From the NCBI RefSeq assembly GCF_025938095.1, contig NZ_JAPCZF010000001.1, forward strand, positions 992,001 through 1,056,000: 64,000 bases of DNA, in the 5' to 3' direction. This DNA is from Novosphingobium sp. JCM 18896 (GTDB taxonomy: Bacteria; Pseudomonadota; Alphaproteobacteria; Sphingomonadales; Sphingomonadaceae). Positions 39,065-46,549 of the stretch are shown in pieces. The notes beneath the pieces are model-generated. The model was not told where the DNA came from. It worked only from the letters and a program-made list of their open reading frames with translations, and did not search any database. The position numbers and the translations under genes were made by a program. Position 1 is the stretch's first letter. Every line of letters starts with the position of its first letter.

Positions 39065-40432
39065 ATGGCCAAACCGAAACGTCGTTACGTCTGCCAGGCT
39101 TGCGGCTCCGTCTCCCAGCGCTGGCAGGGCCAATGCCCCGACTGCGCCGAATGGAACACGCTCGTCGAAGACGCGCCCGCAACGGTCTTCTCGGCCAAGC
39201 ACGACCTGTCCTCGGGCGGCCGCGCGATCCGCTTCGAGCCGCTCGACGCGCCGAACGAGAAGCTGCAGCGCCGCACCACCGGCCTGGCCGAGCTCGACCG
39301 CGCGCTGGGTGGGGGCCTGGTCCCGGGCTCGGCGATCCTGATGGGCGGCGATCCCGGCATCGGCAAGTCCACCCTGCTGATGCAGGCCGCGGGCAAGATC
39401 GCGCTCAGCGGCGGATCGGTGGTCTACATCAGCGGCGAGGAGGCGGCAGGCCAGGTACGCATGCGGGCCGAGCGCATGGGGCTGGCCAAGGCGCCGGTGC
39501 AACTCGCTTCGGCCACTTCGGTGCGCGACATCCTGACCACCTTGGGCGGCATGGAACCGCCGACCCTGCTGGTGATCGATTCGATCCAGACGATGCATTC
39601 GGACCAGATCGAGGGCGCGCCCGGCACGGTCAGCCAGGTGCGCGGCTGCGCCTTCGAGCTGATCCGCTTCGCAAAGGAGAGCGGCACCGCGCTGGTCCTG
39701 GTCGGCCACGTCACCAAGGACGGCAACATCGCCGGCCCGCGCGTGCTCGAGCACATGGTCGACGTGGTTATGAGCTTCGAGGGCGAGCGCAGCCACCAGT
39801 ACCGCATCCTGCGCAGCCTCAAGAACCGCTTCGGCCCCGTCGACGAGATCGGCGTCTTCGCCATGCAGGGGCAGGGGCTCGAGGAAGTGGGCAACCCGTC
39901 GATGCTGTTCCTCTCGGGCCGCGAGAACCCGGTGCCCGGCTCGGCGGTGTTTCCGGCGATGGAAGGGACGCGGCCGGTGCTGGTCGAGATCCAGGCGCTG
40001 ATCGTGCGGCTGCAGAGCGGCGCGACGCCGCGGCGCGCCGTGGTCGGCTGGGATTCGGGCCGCCTCGCCATGCTGCTCGCCGTGCTCGAGGCGCGCTGCG
40101 GGCTGAACTTCTCCTCGGCCGAGGTCTATCTCAATGTCGCGGGCGGCTATCGCCTGTCCGATCCCGGCGCCGACCTTGCCGTGGCCGCCGCGCTGATCTC
40201 GGCGCTGGGCGACCGGGCTCTGCCGAGCCATGCCGTCTGGTTCGGCGAAGTCTCGCTCGCCGGCGAGGTGCGTCCCGTCGCCCATTCAGGCATTCGTCAG
40301 CGCGAGGCGGCCAAGCTCGGTTTCCATCGCGCCTTCGGTCCGCCCGGCGGCGCCCAGCCTGAGGTCGACACGCGCTATGCCGAAATTGCGCTGCTCCCGA
40401 ATGTCGTTGACCGGATTCTGTCCGACGCTTAG
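39065..40432 (+). CDS. radA: DNA repair protein RadA
   Basis: A 455-residue RecA-like helicase assisting branch migration in recombination. The zinc finger uses Cys10, Cys13, Cys24 and Cys27. Walker A GGDPGIGKST is at residues 94-103 or so, the RadA signature KNRFG is near residue 253, and the C-terminal Lon-like domain includes GGYRLSDPGADLAVA. It is followed by cvpA after 12 bases, a conserved order in sphingomonads. Confidence 0.96.
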   Translation: MAKPKRRYVCQACGSVSQRWQGQCPDCAEWNTLVEDAPATVFSAKHDLSSGGRAIRFEPLDAPNEKLQRRTTGLAELDRALGGGLVPGSAILMGGDPGIGKSTLLMQAAGKIALSGGSVVYISGEEAAGQVRMRAERMGLAKAPVQLASATSVRDILTTLGGMEPPTLLVIDSIQTMHSDQIEGAPGTVSQVRGCAFELIRFAKESGTALVLVGHVTKDGNIAGPRVLEHMVDVVMSFEGERSHQYRILRSLKNRFGPVDEIGVFAMQGQGLEEVGNPSMLFLSGRENPVPGSAVFPAMEGTRPVLVEIQALIVRLQSGATPRRAVVGWDSGRLAMLLAVLEARCGLNFSSAEVYLNVAGGYRLSDPGADLAVAAALISALGDRALPSHAVWFGEVSLAGEVRPVAHSGIRQREAAKLGFHRAFGPPGGAQPEVDTRYAEIALLPNVVDRILSDA

Positions 40433-40444
40433 GTACCGGCGCGC

Positions 40445-40993
40445 ATGACGGGCTTCGATATCGCTGTTTTGTTGCTTGTCGGCGTAGGGGCGGTGACCGG
40501 TTTCTTGCGCGGCTTCGTGCAGGAAATGCTCGCACTCTTCGCCTGGATCTTCGCGCTCTTCGCGATCCACTTCCTGCACACGCCGCTGAGCCACGCGCTG
40601 ACGCCGACGATCGGCACCGGCTCGGGTGCGACCGTGCTGGCCTTCGCGCTGCTGCTGCTGGTGCCCTATGCCGTGGTCAAGCTCGTGGCCAACTGGCTCG
40701 GCGCCAAGAGCCGCAATTCGCTGCTCGGGCCGATCGACCGCGTGCTCGGTTTCGGCTTCGGCGGACTCAAGGGCCTGATCATCGTCGTCCTCGCCTTCTC
40801 GGTGCTCGTGCTCGGCTACGACACCGTCTGGGGCGTCGGCGGCCGGCCCGACTGGATCACTCAGGCGCGCTCCTATCGCTTCGTCAACGCGAGCAGCGAG
40901 GCGCTGGTCAAGATGATCTCCGAGCGCCGCAATGCCGCATCCGAAGCCGCCGCCAAGGAAGAGGCGGCCAAGGAAGACGCCGAGAAGGGCTGA
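40445..40993 (+). CDS. CvpA family membrane protein
   Basis: A 182-residue protein with four hydrophobic segments (FDIAVLLLVGVGAVTGFLRG, LFAWIFALFAIHFL, VLAFALLLLVPYAV, GLIIVVLAFSVLVLGY) and an acidic/lysine-rich tail. It matches CvpA (colicin V production) proteins, general inner-membrane proteins with envelope roles. The stop overlaps the next ATG by one base. Confidence 0.87.
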   Translation: MTGFDIAVLLLVGVGAVTGFLRGFVQEMLALFAWIFALFAIHFLHTPLSHALTPTIGTGSGATVLAFALLLLVPYAVVKLVANWLGAKSRNSLLGPIDRVLGFGFGGLKGLIIVVLAFSVLVLGYDTVWGVGGRPDWITQARSYRFVNASSEALVKMISERRNAASEAAAKEEAAKEDAEKG

Positions 40994-41412
40994 TGGCGAC
41001 CGCCGCGCTCTACACACCCGAGGTCCTGGGCCTGGCGACGGGTCTGGCCGCCTATCCCTGGGACGATGCCCTGCCGCTCAAGGCCGATGCCCGCTCGAAG
41101 AGCTGCGGCAGCACGATCGCGCTGGCGCTCGCGCTCGACGCCGAGGGGCGGATCGCCAGGATCGCGCTGCGCTCGCAGGCCTGCGCGATCGGCCAGGCCG
41201 CCGCGGCGATCTTCGCCGAGGCCGCGAGCGGCCGCGACGCCCGCGACATCGCCCGCGCCGACGATGCCATCACCGCCTGGCTCGCGGGCGAGGGCGGTCT
41301 GCCCGACTGGCCCGGCCTGGCCGCCATCGCCGCCGCACGCGACTACCCCGCCCGCCACGGCGCCATCCGCCTTGCCTGGCAGGCCGCACGGCAACTGCTT
41401 CCCACGGACTGA
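40993..41412 (+). CDS. Iron-sulfur cluster scaffold-like (IscU/NifU N-terminal) protein
   Basis: A 139-residue IscU-like protein. Cys38 (KSCGST) and Cys64 (SQACAIGQ) have the same 26-residue spacing as the first two cluster cysteines of IscU. The third position reads His122-Gly123 (ARHGAIRL) where IscU has His-Cys, so the third cysteine is missing. It may be a carrier or regulatory scaffold rather than the main assembly protein. It is translationally coupled to cvpA. No other isc or suf gene is in the window. Confidence 0.8.
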   Translation: MATAALYTPEVLGLATGLAAYPWDDALPLKADARSKSCGSTIALALALDAEGRIARIALRSQACAIGQAAAAIFAEAASGRDARDIARADDAITAWLAGEGGLPDWPGLAAIAAARDYPARHGAIRLAWQAARQLLPTD

Positions 41413-41455
41413 TTGCCTCGCTAGAGGTTTGCGCGAGGGAATGCGGGAGATTTGA

Positions 41456-43102
41456 ATGTCGGGGGGAAGTGCAACCGTGAACGCCAGTCAGACACATGCG
41501 GAGCCAAGCGCTTCGGACATCCGCCTGGTCATCGCCGCCTCCTCGGCCGGCACGGTGTTCGAATGGTACGACTTCTTCATCTACGGCACGCTCGCCGCGA
41601 TCATCGGCAAGACCTTCTTTCCTTCGGGCAATGCGACGCTCGAGACGCTGCTCGTCTGGGCGGGCTTCGCCGTCGGCTTCGGCTTCCGCCCGCTCGGCGC
41701 GGTGCTGTTCGGCTTCCTCGGCGACCGTCTCGGCCGCAAGTATACCTTCTTGGTGACCGTGACCCTGATGGGCGTCGCCACGGCCGGCGTCGGCCTGATC
41801 CCCTCGGCCGCGAGCATCGGCATTGCCGCGCCGATCATCATCATCCTGCTGCGCGTGCTCCAGGGCCTCGCGCTCGGCGGCGAATACGGCGGCGCCGCGA
41901 TCTACGTCGCCGAACACTCGCCGCCCGAACGCCGCGGCTATTTCACCAGCTATATCCAAGCCTCAGTGGTTGGTGGCTTCGTGCTCAGCCTGATCGTCGT
42001 GCTCGGCTGCAAGGCGCTGATGAGCGCCGAAACCTGGGCCGAATGGGGCTGGCGCCTGCCGTTCCTGCTGTCGATCGCGCTGCTTGCGATCTCGCTGTGG
42101 ATGCGCATGAAGCTGTCAGAGAGCCCCGTGTTCAAGGCGATGCAGGAACAGGGCGAACTCGCCGGCAATCCTTTCGTCGAGAGCTTCACCTATCCGGGCA
42201 ACAAGAAGCGCATCTTCATCGCGCTGTTCGGCATCGCCGCTGGTCTGACCGTGATCTGGTACACGGCGATGTTCTCCGCGCTGAGCTTCCTCAAGGGGCC
42301 GATGCGCGTGGAGGAACTGACCGCCGAGATCATCATCGGAGCCGGCGCCGCGATCGGCATGGTGTTCTTCGTGATCTTCGGCAAGCTGTCCGACCGGATC
42401 GGCCGCAAGAAGCCGATCGTCATCGGCTACCTGCTGACCCTGCTGGCGCTGTTCCCCACTTATTGGATCATGGGCAATGCCGCCAATCCCAGCCTGGCCG
42501 CTGCGGCCGAGCGCAGCCCGGTCGTGATCCAGGGCCCGGACTGCCACTATGCGCTGTTCGATGCCGAGCAGAAGAGCGACTGCGGCAAGCTGCTGTCGGA
42601 CCTGACCGGCCTCGGCGTCAGCTATGAGCGCGCCGATGCCGCGCAGCTCTCGGCGACGGTGGGCGGCACGCCGCTGGCGCTCGACAGCTATCCCTGGGCA
42701 GACAAGGTCGCGCGCGGCAAGCAGCTCCAGGCCTGGCTGGGCGAGGCCGGCTACGACTTCACCAAGGTCCAGCCCTCGGCCGGCCAGATCGCCACGATCC
42801 TCGCCGCACTCTTGCTGCTGATGGCGCTTTCGGGCGCGACCTATGGCCCCGTCGCGGCGCTGCTGTCGGAGATGTTCCCGCCGCGCATCCGCTATTCGTC
42901 GATGTCGATCCCTTACCACATCGGCACCGGTTATTTCGGCGGCTTCCTGCCGCTCATCGCCACCTCGATCTCGGCGCTCGCCGGCAATGCCTATGCCGGC
43001 CTCTGGTACACCTGGGGCGTCGTGGCAGTGGCTTTCGTGGTGGCGCTTTGGGGCCTCCCCAGCGGACCGCCGCGTGATTATGGTGACGATGCTTCTGCCT
43101 GA
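41456..43102 (+). CDS. MFS transporter, metabolite:H+ symporter family, with extra loop
   Basis: A 548-residue transporter. GTVFEWYDFFIYGTLA, FLGDRLGRKYTFL and ALGGEYGGAAIYVAE mark the MHS (ProP/KgtP) branch. Members usually have about 430-500 residues. Here a soluble stretch of roughly 90-100 residues (from about residue 345 to 440, with two cysteines in PDCHYALF and SDCGKLL) separates two membrane segments. The substrate is probably an organic acid or betaine, by family only. The 3' end overlaps alr. Confidence 0.85.
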   Translation: MSGGSATVNASQTHAEPSASDIRLVIAASSAGTVFEWYDFFIYGTLAAIIGKTFFPSGNATLETLLVWAGFAVGFGFRPLGAVLFGFLGDRLGRKYTFLVTVTLMGVATAGVGLIPSAASIGIAAPIIIILLRVLQGLALGGEYGGAAIYVAEHSPPERRGYFTSYIQASVVGGFVLSLIVVLGCKALMSAETWAEWGWRLPFLLSIALLAISLWMRMKLSESPVFKAMQEQGELAGNPFVESFTYPGNKKRIFIALFGIAAGLTVIWYTAMFSALSFLKGPMRVEELTAEIIIGAGAAIGMVFFVIFGKLSDRIGRKKPIVIGYLLTLLALFPTYWIMGNAANPSLAAAAERSPVVIQGPDCHYALFDAEQKSDCGKLLSDLTGLGVSYERADAAQLSATVGGTPLALDSYPWADKVARGKQLQAWLGEAGYDFTKVQPSAGQIATILAALLLLMALSGATYGPVAALLSEMFPPRIRYSSMSIPYHIGTGYFGGFLPLIATSISALAGNAYAGLWYTWGVVAVAFVVALWGLPSGPPRDYGDDASA

Positions 43103-44135
43103 ACTGCCCCCGGCGGCCCTCCGCCTCGCTATCGACCGTGATGCGCTCGCCGCCAACTGGCGCATGCTCGATGCCATGTCGGGCCAGGCCAGCGCGGGCG
43201 CCGCGGTCAAGGCCAATGCCTATGGCCTCGGCGTGGCCGCAGTCGTGCCCGTGCTGCGCGACGCGGGCTGCGCGCAGTTCTTCGTTGCACACTGGAGCGA
43301 GGTCGCCGCGGTTGCGCAGCATGTTTCCGCCGGTGCGATATCGGTGCTGCACGGCCCGCTGACCGCGGCCGACGCTGCCTATGCCAAGGCGCTCGGCGTC
43401 AAGCCGGTGATCAACTCGCTGCCGCAGGCGCAGCGCTGGCGCGAAGCTGGCGGAGGGCTCTGCGACCTCATGGTCGATACCGGCATGAACCGGCTGGGCT
43501 TGCCGATGAGCGAACTCGGCGATCCCGCGATCGCTGGGCTCGAGATCGACCTGTTGCTCTCGCACCTCGCCTCGGCCGACGAGGACGCAGCGCTCAACAC
43601 CGTCCAACTCGCACGCTGGGAAGAGGCGCGGCGCGCGGTCGCGCACCGCCGCGCCAGCCTGGCCAACAGCGCCGGCATCGCGCTCGGCGCGGCCTATCAC
43701 GGCGACCTGACGCGCCCCGGCCTGGCGCTCTACGGCGGCATCCCGCGCGCCGAGTTCGAAGGCCGGATCGCACAGGTCGCGCGGCCCGCGGCGGCGATCC
43801 TGCAAGTCCGCGAGGTCGCCGCGGGCGAGGGGCTCGGCTACAACACCACCTTCCATGCACCGGCGCCGATGCGCGTGGGCACGATCGCGCTCGGCTATGC
43901 CGACGGCTACCTGCGCTGCTGGTCCGGCAAAGGCGTCATGCTGTCGCAGGGCCGGCGCCTCGCCGTGCTCGGCCGGGTATCGATGGACATGACAATCATC
44001 GACCTCTCCGCTGCGCCCGATCTGCGCGAAGGCGACTGGGTCGAGGCCGAATACGAGCCCGTTGCCGCAGCGGCGCAAAGCGGGCTTTCGCAGTACGAGC
44101 TGTTCACCCTGCTGGGCGCGCGTTTCGGCCGCTAA
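43080..44135 (+). CDS. alr: Alanine racemase
   Basis: A 351-residue PLP enzyme making D-alanine for peptidoglycan. The PLP lysine is Lys44 in VKANAYGLG and the second catalytic base is Tyr254 in LGYNTTFH. RPGLALYGG and GRVSMDMTIIDLS are conserved. Starts at 43080 (ATG), 43083 (GTG) or 43089 (ATG) are all possible inside the end of the MFS gene; none has a clear ribosome site, so translation may be coupled. Confidence 0.93.
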   Translation: MVTMLLPELPPAALRLAIDRDALAANWRMLDAMSGQASAGAAVKANAYGLGVAAVVPVLRDAGCAQFFVAHWSEVAAVAQHVSAGAISVLHGPLTAADAAYAKALGVKPVINSLPQAQRWREAGGGLCDLMVDTGMNRLGLPMSELGDPAIAGLEIDLLLSHLASADEDAALNTVQLARWEEARRAVAHRRASLANSAGIALGAAYHGDLTRPGLALYGGIPRAEFEGRIAQVARPAAAILQVREVAAGEGLGYNTTFHAPAPMRVGTIALGYADGYLRCWSGKGVMLSQGRRLAVLGRVSMDMTIIDLSAAPDLREGDWVEAEYEPVAAAAQSGLSQYELFTLLGARFGR

Positions 44136-44155
44136 ACTTTTCTCGTTTCTGAACT

Positions 44156-44195
44156 TTGCTGCGCAGCAAGACATGTTGCATTGCCGTTGCTGCAA
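44156..44195 (+). promoter_or_regulatory. Palindromic operator region upstream of phaR
   Basis: A perfect 14-bp palindrome TTGCTGCGCAGCAA (44156-44169) is followed by TTGCA (44176-44180) and TGCAA (44191-44195) in inverted orientation. Alphaproteobacterial PhaR binds TGC-rich dyads of the CTGC-N3/4-GCAG kind, so these sites fit autoregulation of phaR, although the spacer within the palindrome is only two bases. Confidence 0.55.
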
Positions 44196-44234
44196 ATGCT
44201 AACATGCCTAACGAACTATAAGCGGGATCAGGCA

Positions 44235-44798
44235 ATGGCTGAAGCGGCAGAGAAGTCCGGCGATACCGTCATCATCAAGAAGTACGCGAACCGGCGTCTC
44301 TACAACACGCGTTCGTCGAGCTACATCACGCTCGAACACCTCGCTAAGATGACCCGCGACAATGTCGACTACAAGGTGCTCGACGCCAAGACCGGCACCG
44401 ACATTACGCACCAGATCCTGACCCAGATCATCATGGAAGAGGAAAGCTCGGGCGAGCAGATGCTGCCTGTCTCCTTCCTGCGCCAGCTGATCTCGATGTA
44501 CGGCAACTCGATGCAGTCGCTGATCCCGCACTATCTCGAAGCCTCGATGGAGAACTTCCGCGCCAATCAGGCGAAGCTCCACAAGGCCTTCGAGGACAGC
44601 CTCGGCAACAACCCGCTCGCGCGGCTGGCCGAGCAGAACATGGCGATGTTCAAGGCCGCCGCCGCCGCCTTCATGCCCGGCGCCGACAAGGGCGAGACTA
44701 CACCGCCGCCTGCGCCGCCCGCCGCCAACGACGAACTCGCGGCGCTGCGCGAGCAGATGGCCGAGATCCAGAAGAAGCTCGACGGGCTGGGGCGCTAA
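44235..44798 (+). CDS. phaR: Polyhydroxyalkanoate synthesis repressor PhaR
   Basis: A 187-residue regulator. The N-terminal DNA-binding domain (IIKKYANRRLYNTRSSSYIT) and the following PHB-accumulation regulatory domain (DITHQILTQIIMEEES) are diagnostic. The C-terminal third is Ala/Pro-rich with a short coiled coil. PhaR senses PHA granules and represses phasin and its own gene. No pha biosynthetic genes lie in this window. TTGC-rich palindromes lie immediately upstream. Confidence 0.93.
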   Translation: MAEAAEKSGDTVIIKKYANRRLYNTRSSSYITLEHLAKMTRDNVDYKVLDAKTGTDITHQILTQIIMEEESSGEQMLPVSFLRQLISMYGNSMQSLIPHYLEASMENFRANQAKLHKAFEDSLGNNPLARLAEQNMAMFKAAAAAFMPGADKGETTPPPAPPAANDELAALREQMAEIQKKLDGLGR

Positions 44799-44803
44799 GA
44801 CGA

Positions 44804-44818
44804 CGTCCCATCGGGACG
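44804..44818 (+). terminator. Small hairpin after phaR
   Basis: CGTCCC (44804-44809) and GGGACG (44813-44818) form a 6-bp stem with a 3-base loop, six bases after the phaR stop. Only a short T-rich stretch (GTGTCTTT) follows, so terminator strength is doubtful. Confidence 0.3.
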
Positions 44819-44860
44819 CGGTGTCTTTCGCCGCCGCGCCGATCCCGCTAACAGGCGCGC

Positions 44861-46411
44861 ATGAATCAGCCCGCCAAGATCAAGCACGCACTCAACACCA
44901 CCCGCGAAGGCGACTTCGCCCAGTGGTACCAGGAAGTCATTGCCGAAGCCGAGATGGCCGAGGAGAGCGGCGTGCGCGGCTGCATGGTCATCAAGCCGTG
45001 GGGCTACGGCATCTGGGAACGCATCCAGAAGCTGATGGACGAGCAGATCAAGGCCGCCGGGGTCGAGAACTGCTATTTCCCGCTGTTCATTCCGCTCAGC
45101 TACTTCGCCAAGGAAGCCGAGCACGTCGAGGGCTTCGCCAAGGAAATGGCGGTCGTCACGCATCACCGCCTGATCGGTGACGGCAAGGGCGGGCTCGTGC
45201 CCGATCCCGAGGCCAAGCTCGAAGAACCGCTGATCGTCCGCCCGACCTCGGAAACCGTGATCGGCGCGGCCATGGCGCGCTGGGTGCAGTCGTGGCGCGA
45301 CCTGCCGCTGCTGACCAACCAGTGGGCCAACGTCGTGCGTTGGGAAATGCGCACGCGCATGTTCCTGCGCACCAGCGAATTCCTCTGGCAGGAGGGCCAC
45401 ACCGCCCACGCCGATCGCGACGACGCGATGGAAGAGACCTTGCGCGCGCTCGAGATGTACCGCGCCTTCGCCGAAGGCCCGCTGGCCATGCCCGTGGTCG
45501 CCGGCGAGAAGCCCGAGAACGAGCGCTTCCCCGGTGCTGTCGCAACCTATTCGATCGAAGCCATGATGCAGGACGGCAAGGCGCTCCAGGCGGGCACCTC
45601 GCACTATCTCGGCACGGGCTTCGCCGAGGCGGCGGGCATCCAGTATCAGAACAAGGAAGGCCAGCAGGCGCACTGCCACACGACCTCTTGGGGCGTGTCG
45701 ACGCGCATGATCGGCGGCGTCATCATGACCCACGGCGACGACGACGGCCTGCGCGTGCCGCCGCAGATCGCGCCGCAGCAGATCGTCATCCTGCCGATGC
45801 TGCGCGACAATGACGAGGACGAGGCGCTGCTCGCCTATTGCGAGGACCTGCGCAAGGCGCTGGTCAAGCTCTCGGCGCTGGGCGAGCCCGTGCGCGTGCT
45901 GCTCGACAAGCGGCCGGGCAAGGCCACGCAGAAGCGCTGGGCCTGGGTCAAGAAGGGCGTGCCGCTGATCCTCGAGATCGGCGGGCGCGATGCCGCCGGC
46001 GGCCAGGTCTCGGTTCTGCGCCGCGACCGCCTGTGGCGCGAGGATGCCAAGCCCAACTTCGTCGGCCAGGCCAAGGACGAATTCGTCGCAAAGGCCGCGG
46101 CCGAGCTCGAAGACATCCAGACCTCGCTCCACGCCGAAGCCACGGCGCGCCGCGACGCGCAGATCGTGCGCGGCATCGACAGCCTCGAGGGGCTGGCCAA
46201 GGTCTATGCCGACGACCAGAAGTTCCCCGGCTGGGTCGAACTCGGCTGGTCGCGCCCGACGGGCGCTGCGCTCGAGGCGGTGGTGACCAAGCTCAAGGCG
46301 CTCAAGCTGACGATCCGCAACACGCCGATGGATGCGGCCAAGCCGACGGGCACCTGCCCGTTCACCGGCGAGCCTGCGGTCGAGACGATCTACGTCGCGC
46401 GGGCTTATTGA
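44861..46411 (+). CDS. proS: Proline--tRNA ligase, archaeal/eukaryote-like type
   Basis: A 516-residue class II synthetase. The N-terminus lacks the bacterial pattern; instead VRGCMVIKPWGYGIWERIQ, FPLFIPLSYFAKEAEHVEGF and RPTSETVIGAAMARW follow the archaeal/eukaryotic ProRS layout. The editing INS domain of long bacterial enzymes is absent, and the C-terminal part ends with an anticodon-binding and zinc-domain-like extension. It should charge tRNA-Pro. Whether another proS exists cannot be seen here. Confidence 0.9.
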   Translation: MNQPAKIKHALNTTREGDFAQWYQEVIAEAEMAEESGVRGCMVIKPWGYGIWERIQKLMDEQIKAAGVENCYFPLFIPLSYFAKEAEHVEGFAKEMAVVTHHRLIGDGKGGLVPDPEAKLEEPLIVRPTSETVIGAAMARWVQSWRDLPLLTNQWANVVRWEMRTRMFLRTSEFLWQEGHTAHADRDDAMEETLRALEMYRAFAEGPLAMPVVAGEKPENERFPGAVATYSIEAMMQDGKALQAGTSHYLGTGFAEAAGIQYQNKEGQQAHCHTTSWGVSTRMIGGVIMTHGDDDGLRVPPQIAPQQIVILPMLRDNDEDEALLAYCEDLRKALVKLSALGEPVRVLLDKRPGKATQKRWAWVKKGVPLILEIGGRDAAGGQVSVLRRDRLWREDAKPNFVGQAKDEFVAKAAAELEDIQTSLHAEATARRDAQIVRGIDSLEGLAKVYADDQKFPGWVELGWSRPTGAALEAVVTKLKALKLTIRNTPMDAAKPTGTCPFTGEPAVETIYVARAY

Positions 46412-46419
46412 GGACGCTC

Positions 46420-46511
46420 CGTCATCCCCGCGAAAGCGGGGACCTCTATCGGTTTATTCCGACGTCGCGGAGACACACCGGCCAAAGGCCCCCGCTTTCG
46501 CGGGGGTGACG
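46420..46511. repeat. Second GTCATCCCCGCGAAAGCGGGGA inverted pair
   Basis: Arms 46420-46442 and 46489-46511 are inverted copies (21 of 23 positions complementary) of the family seen at 27673-27779. They lie between the convergent proS and M3 peptidase genes, probably folding as terminator-like structures in RNA. Confidence 0.75.
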
Positions 46512-46549
46512 GAAGAAGAGGCGGAGCGCTGAGGCTCCGCCCACTTCGC

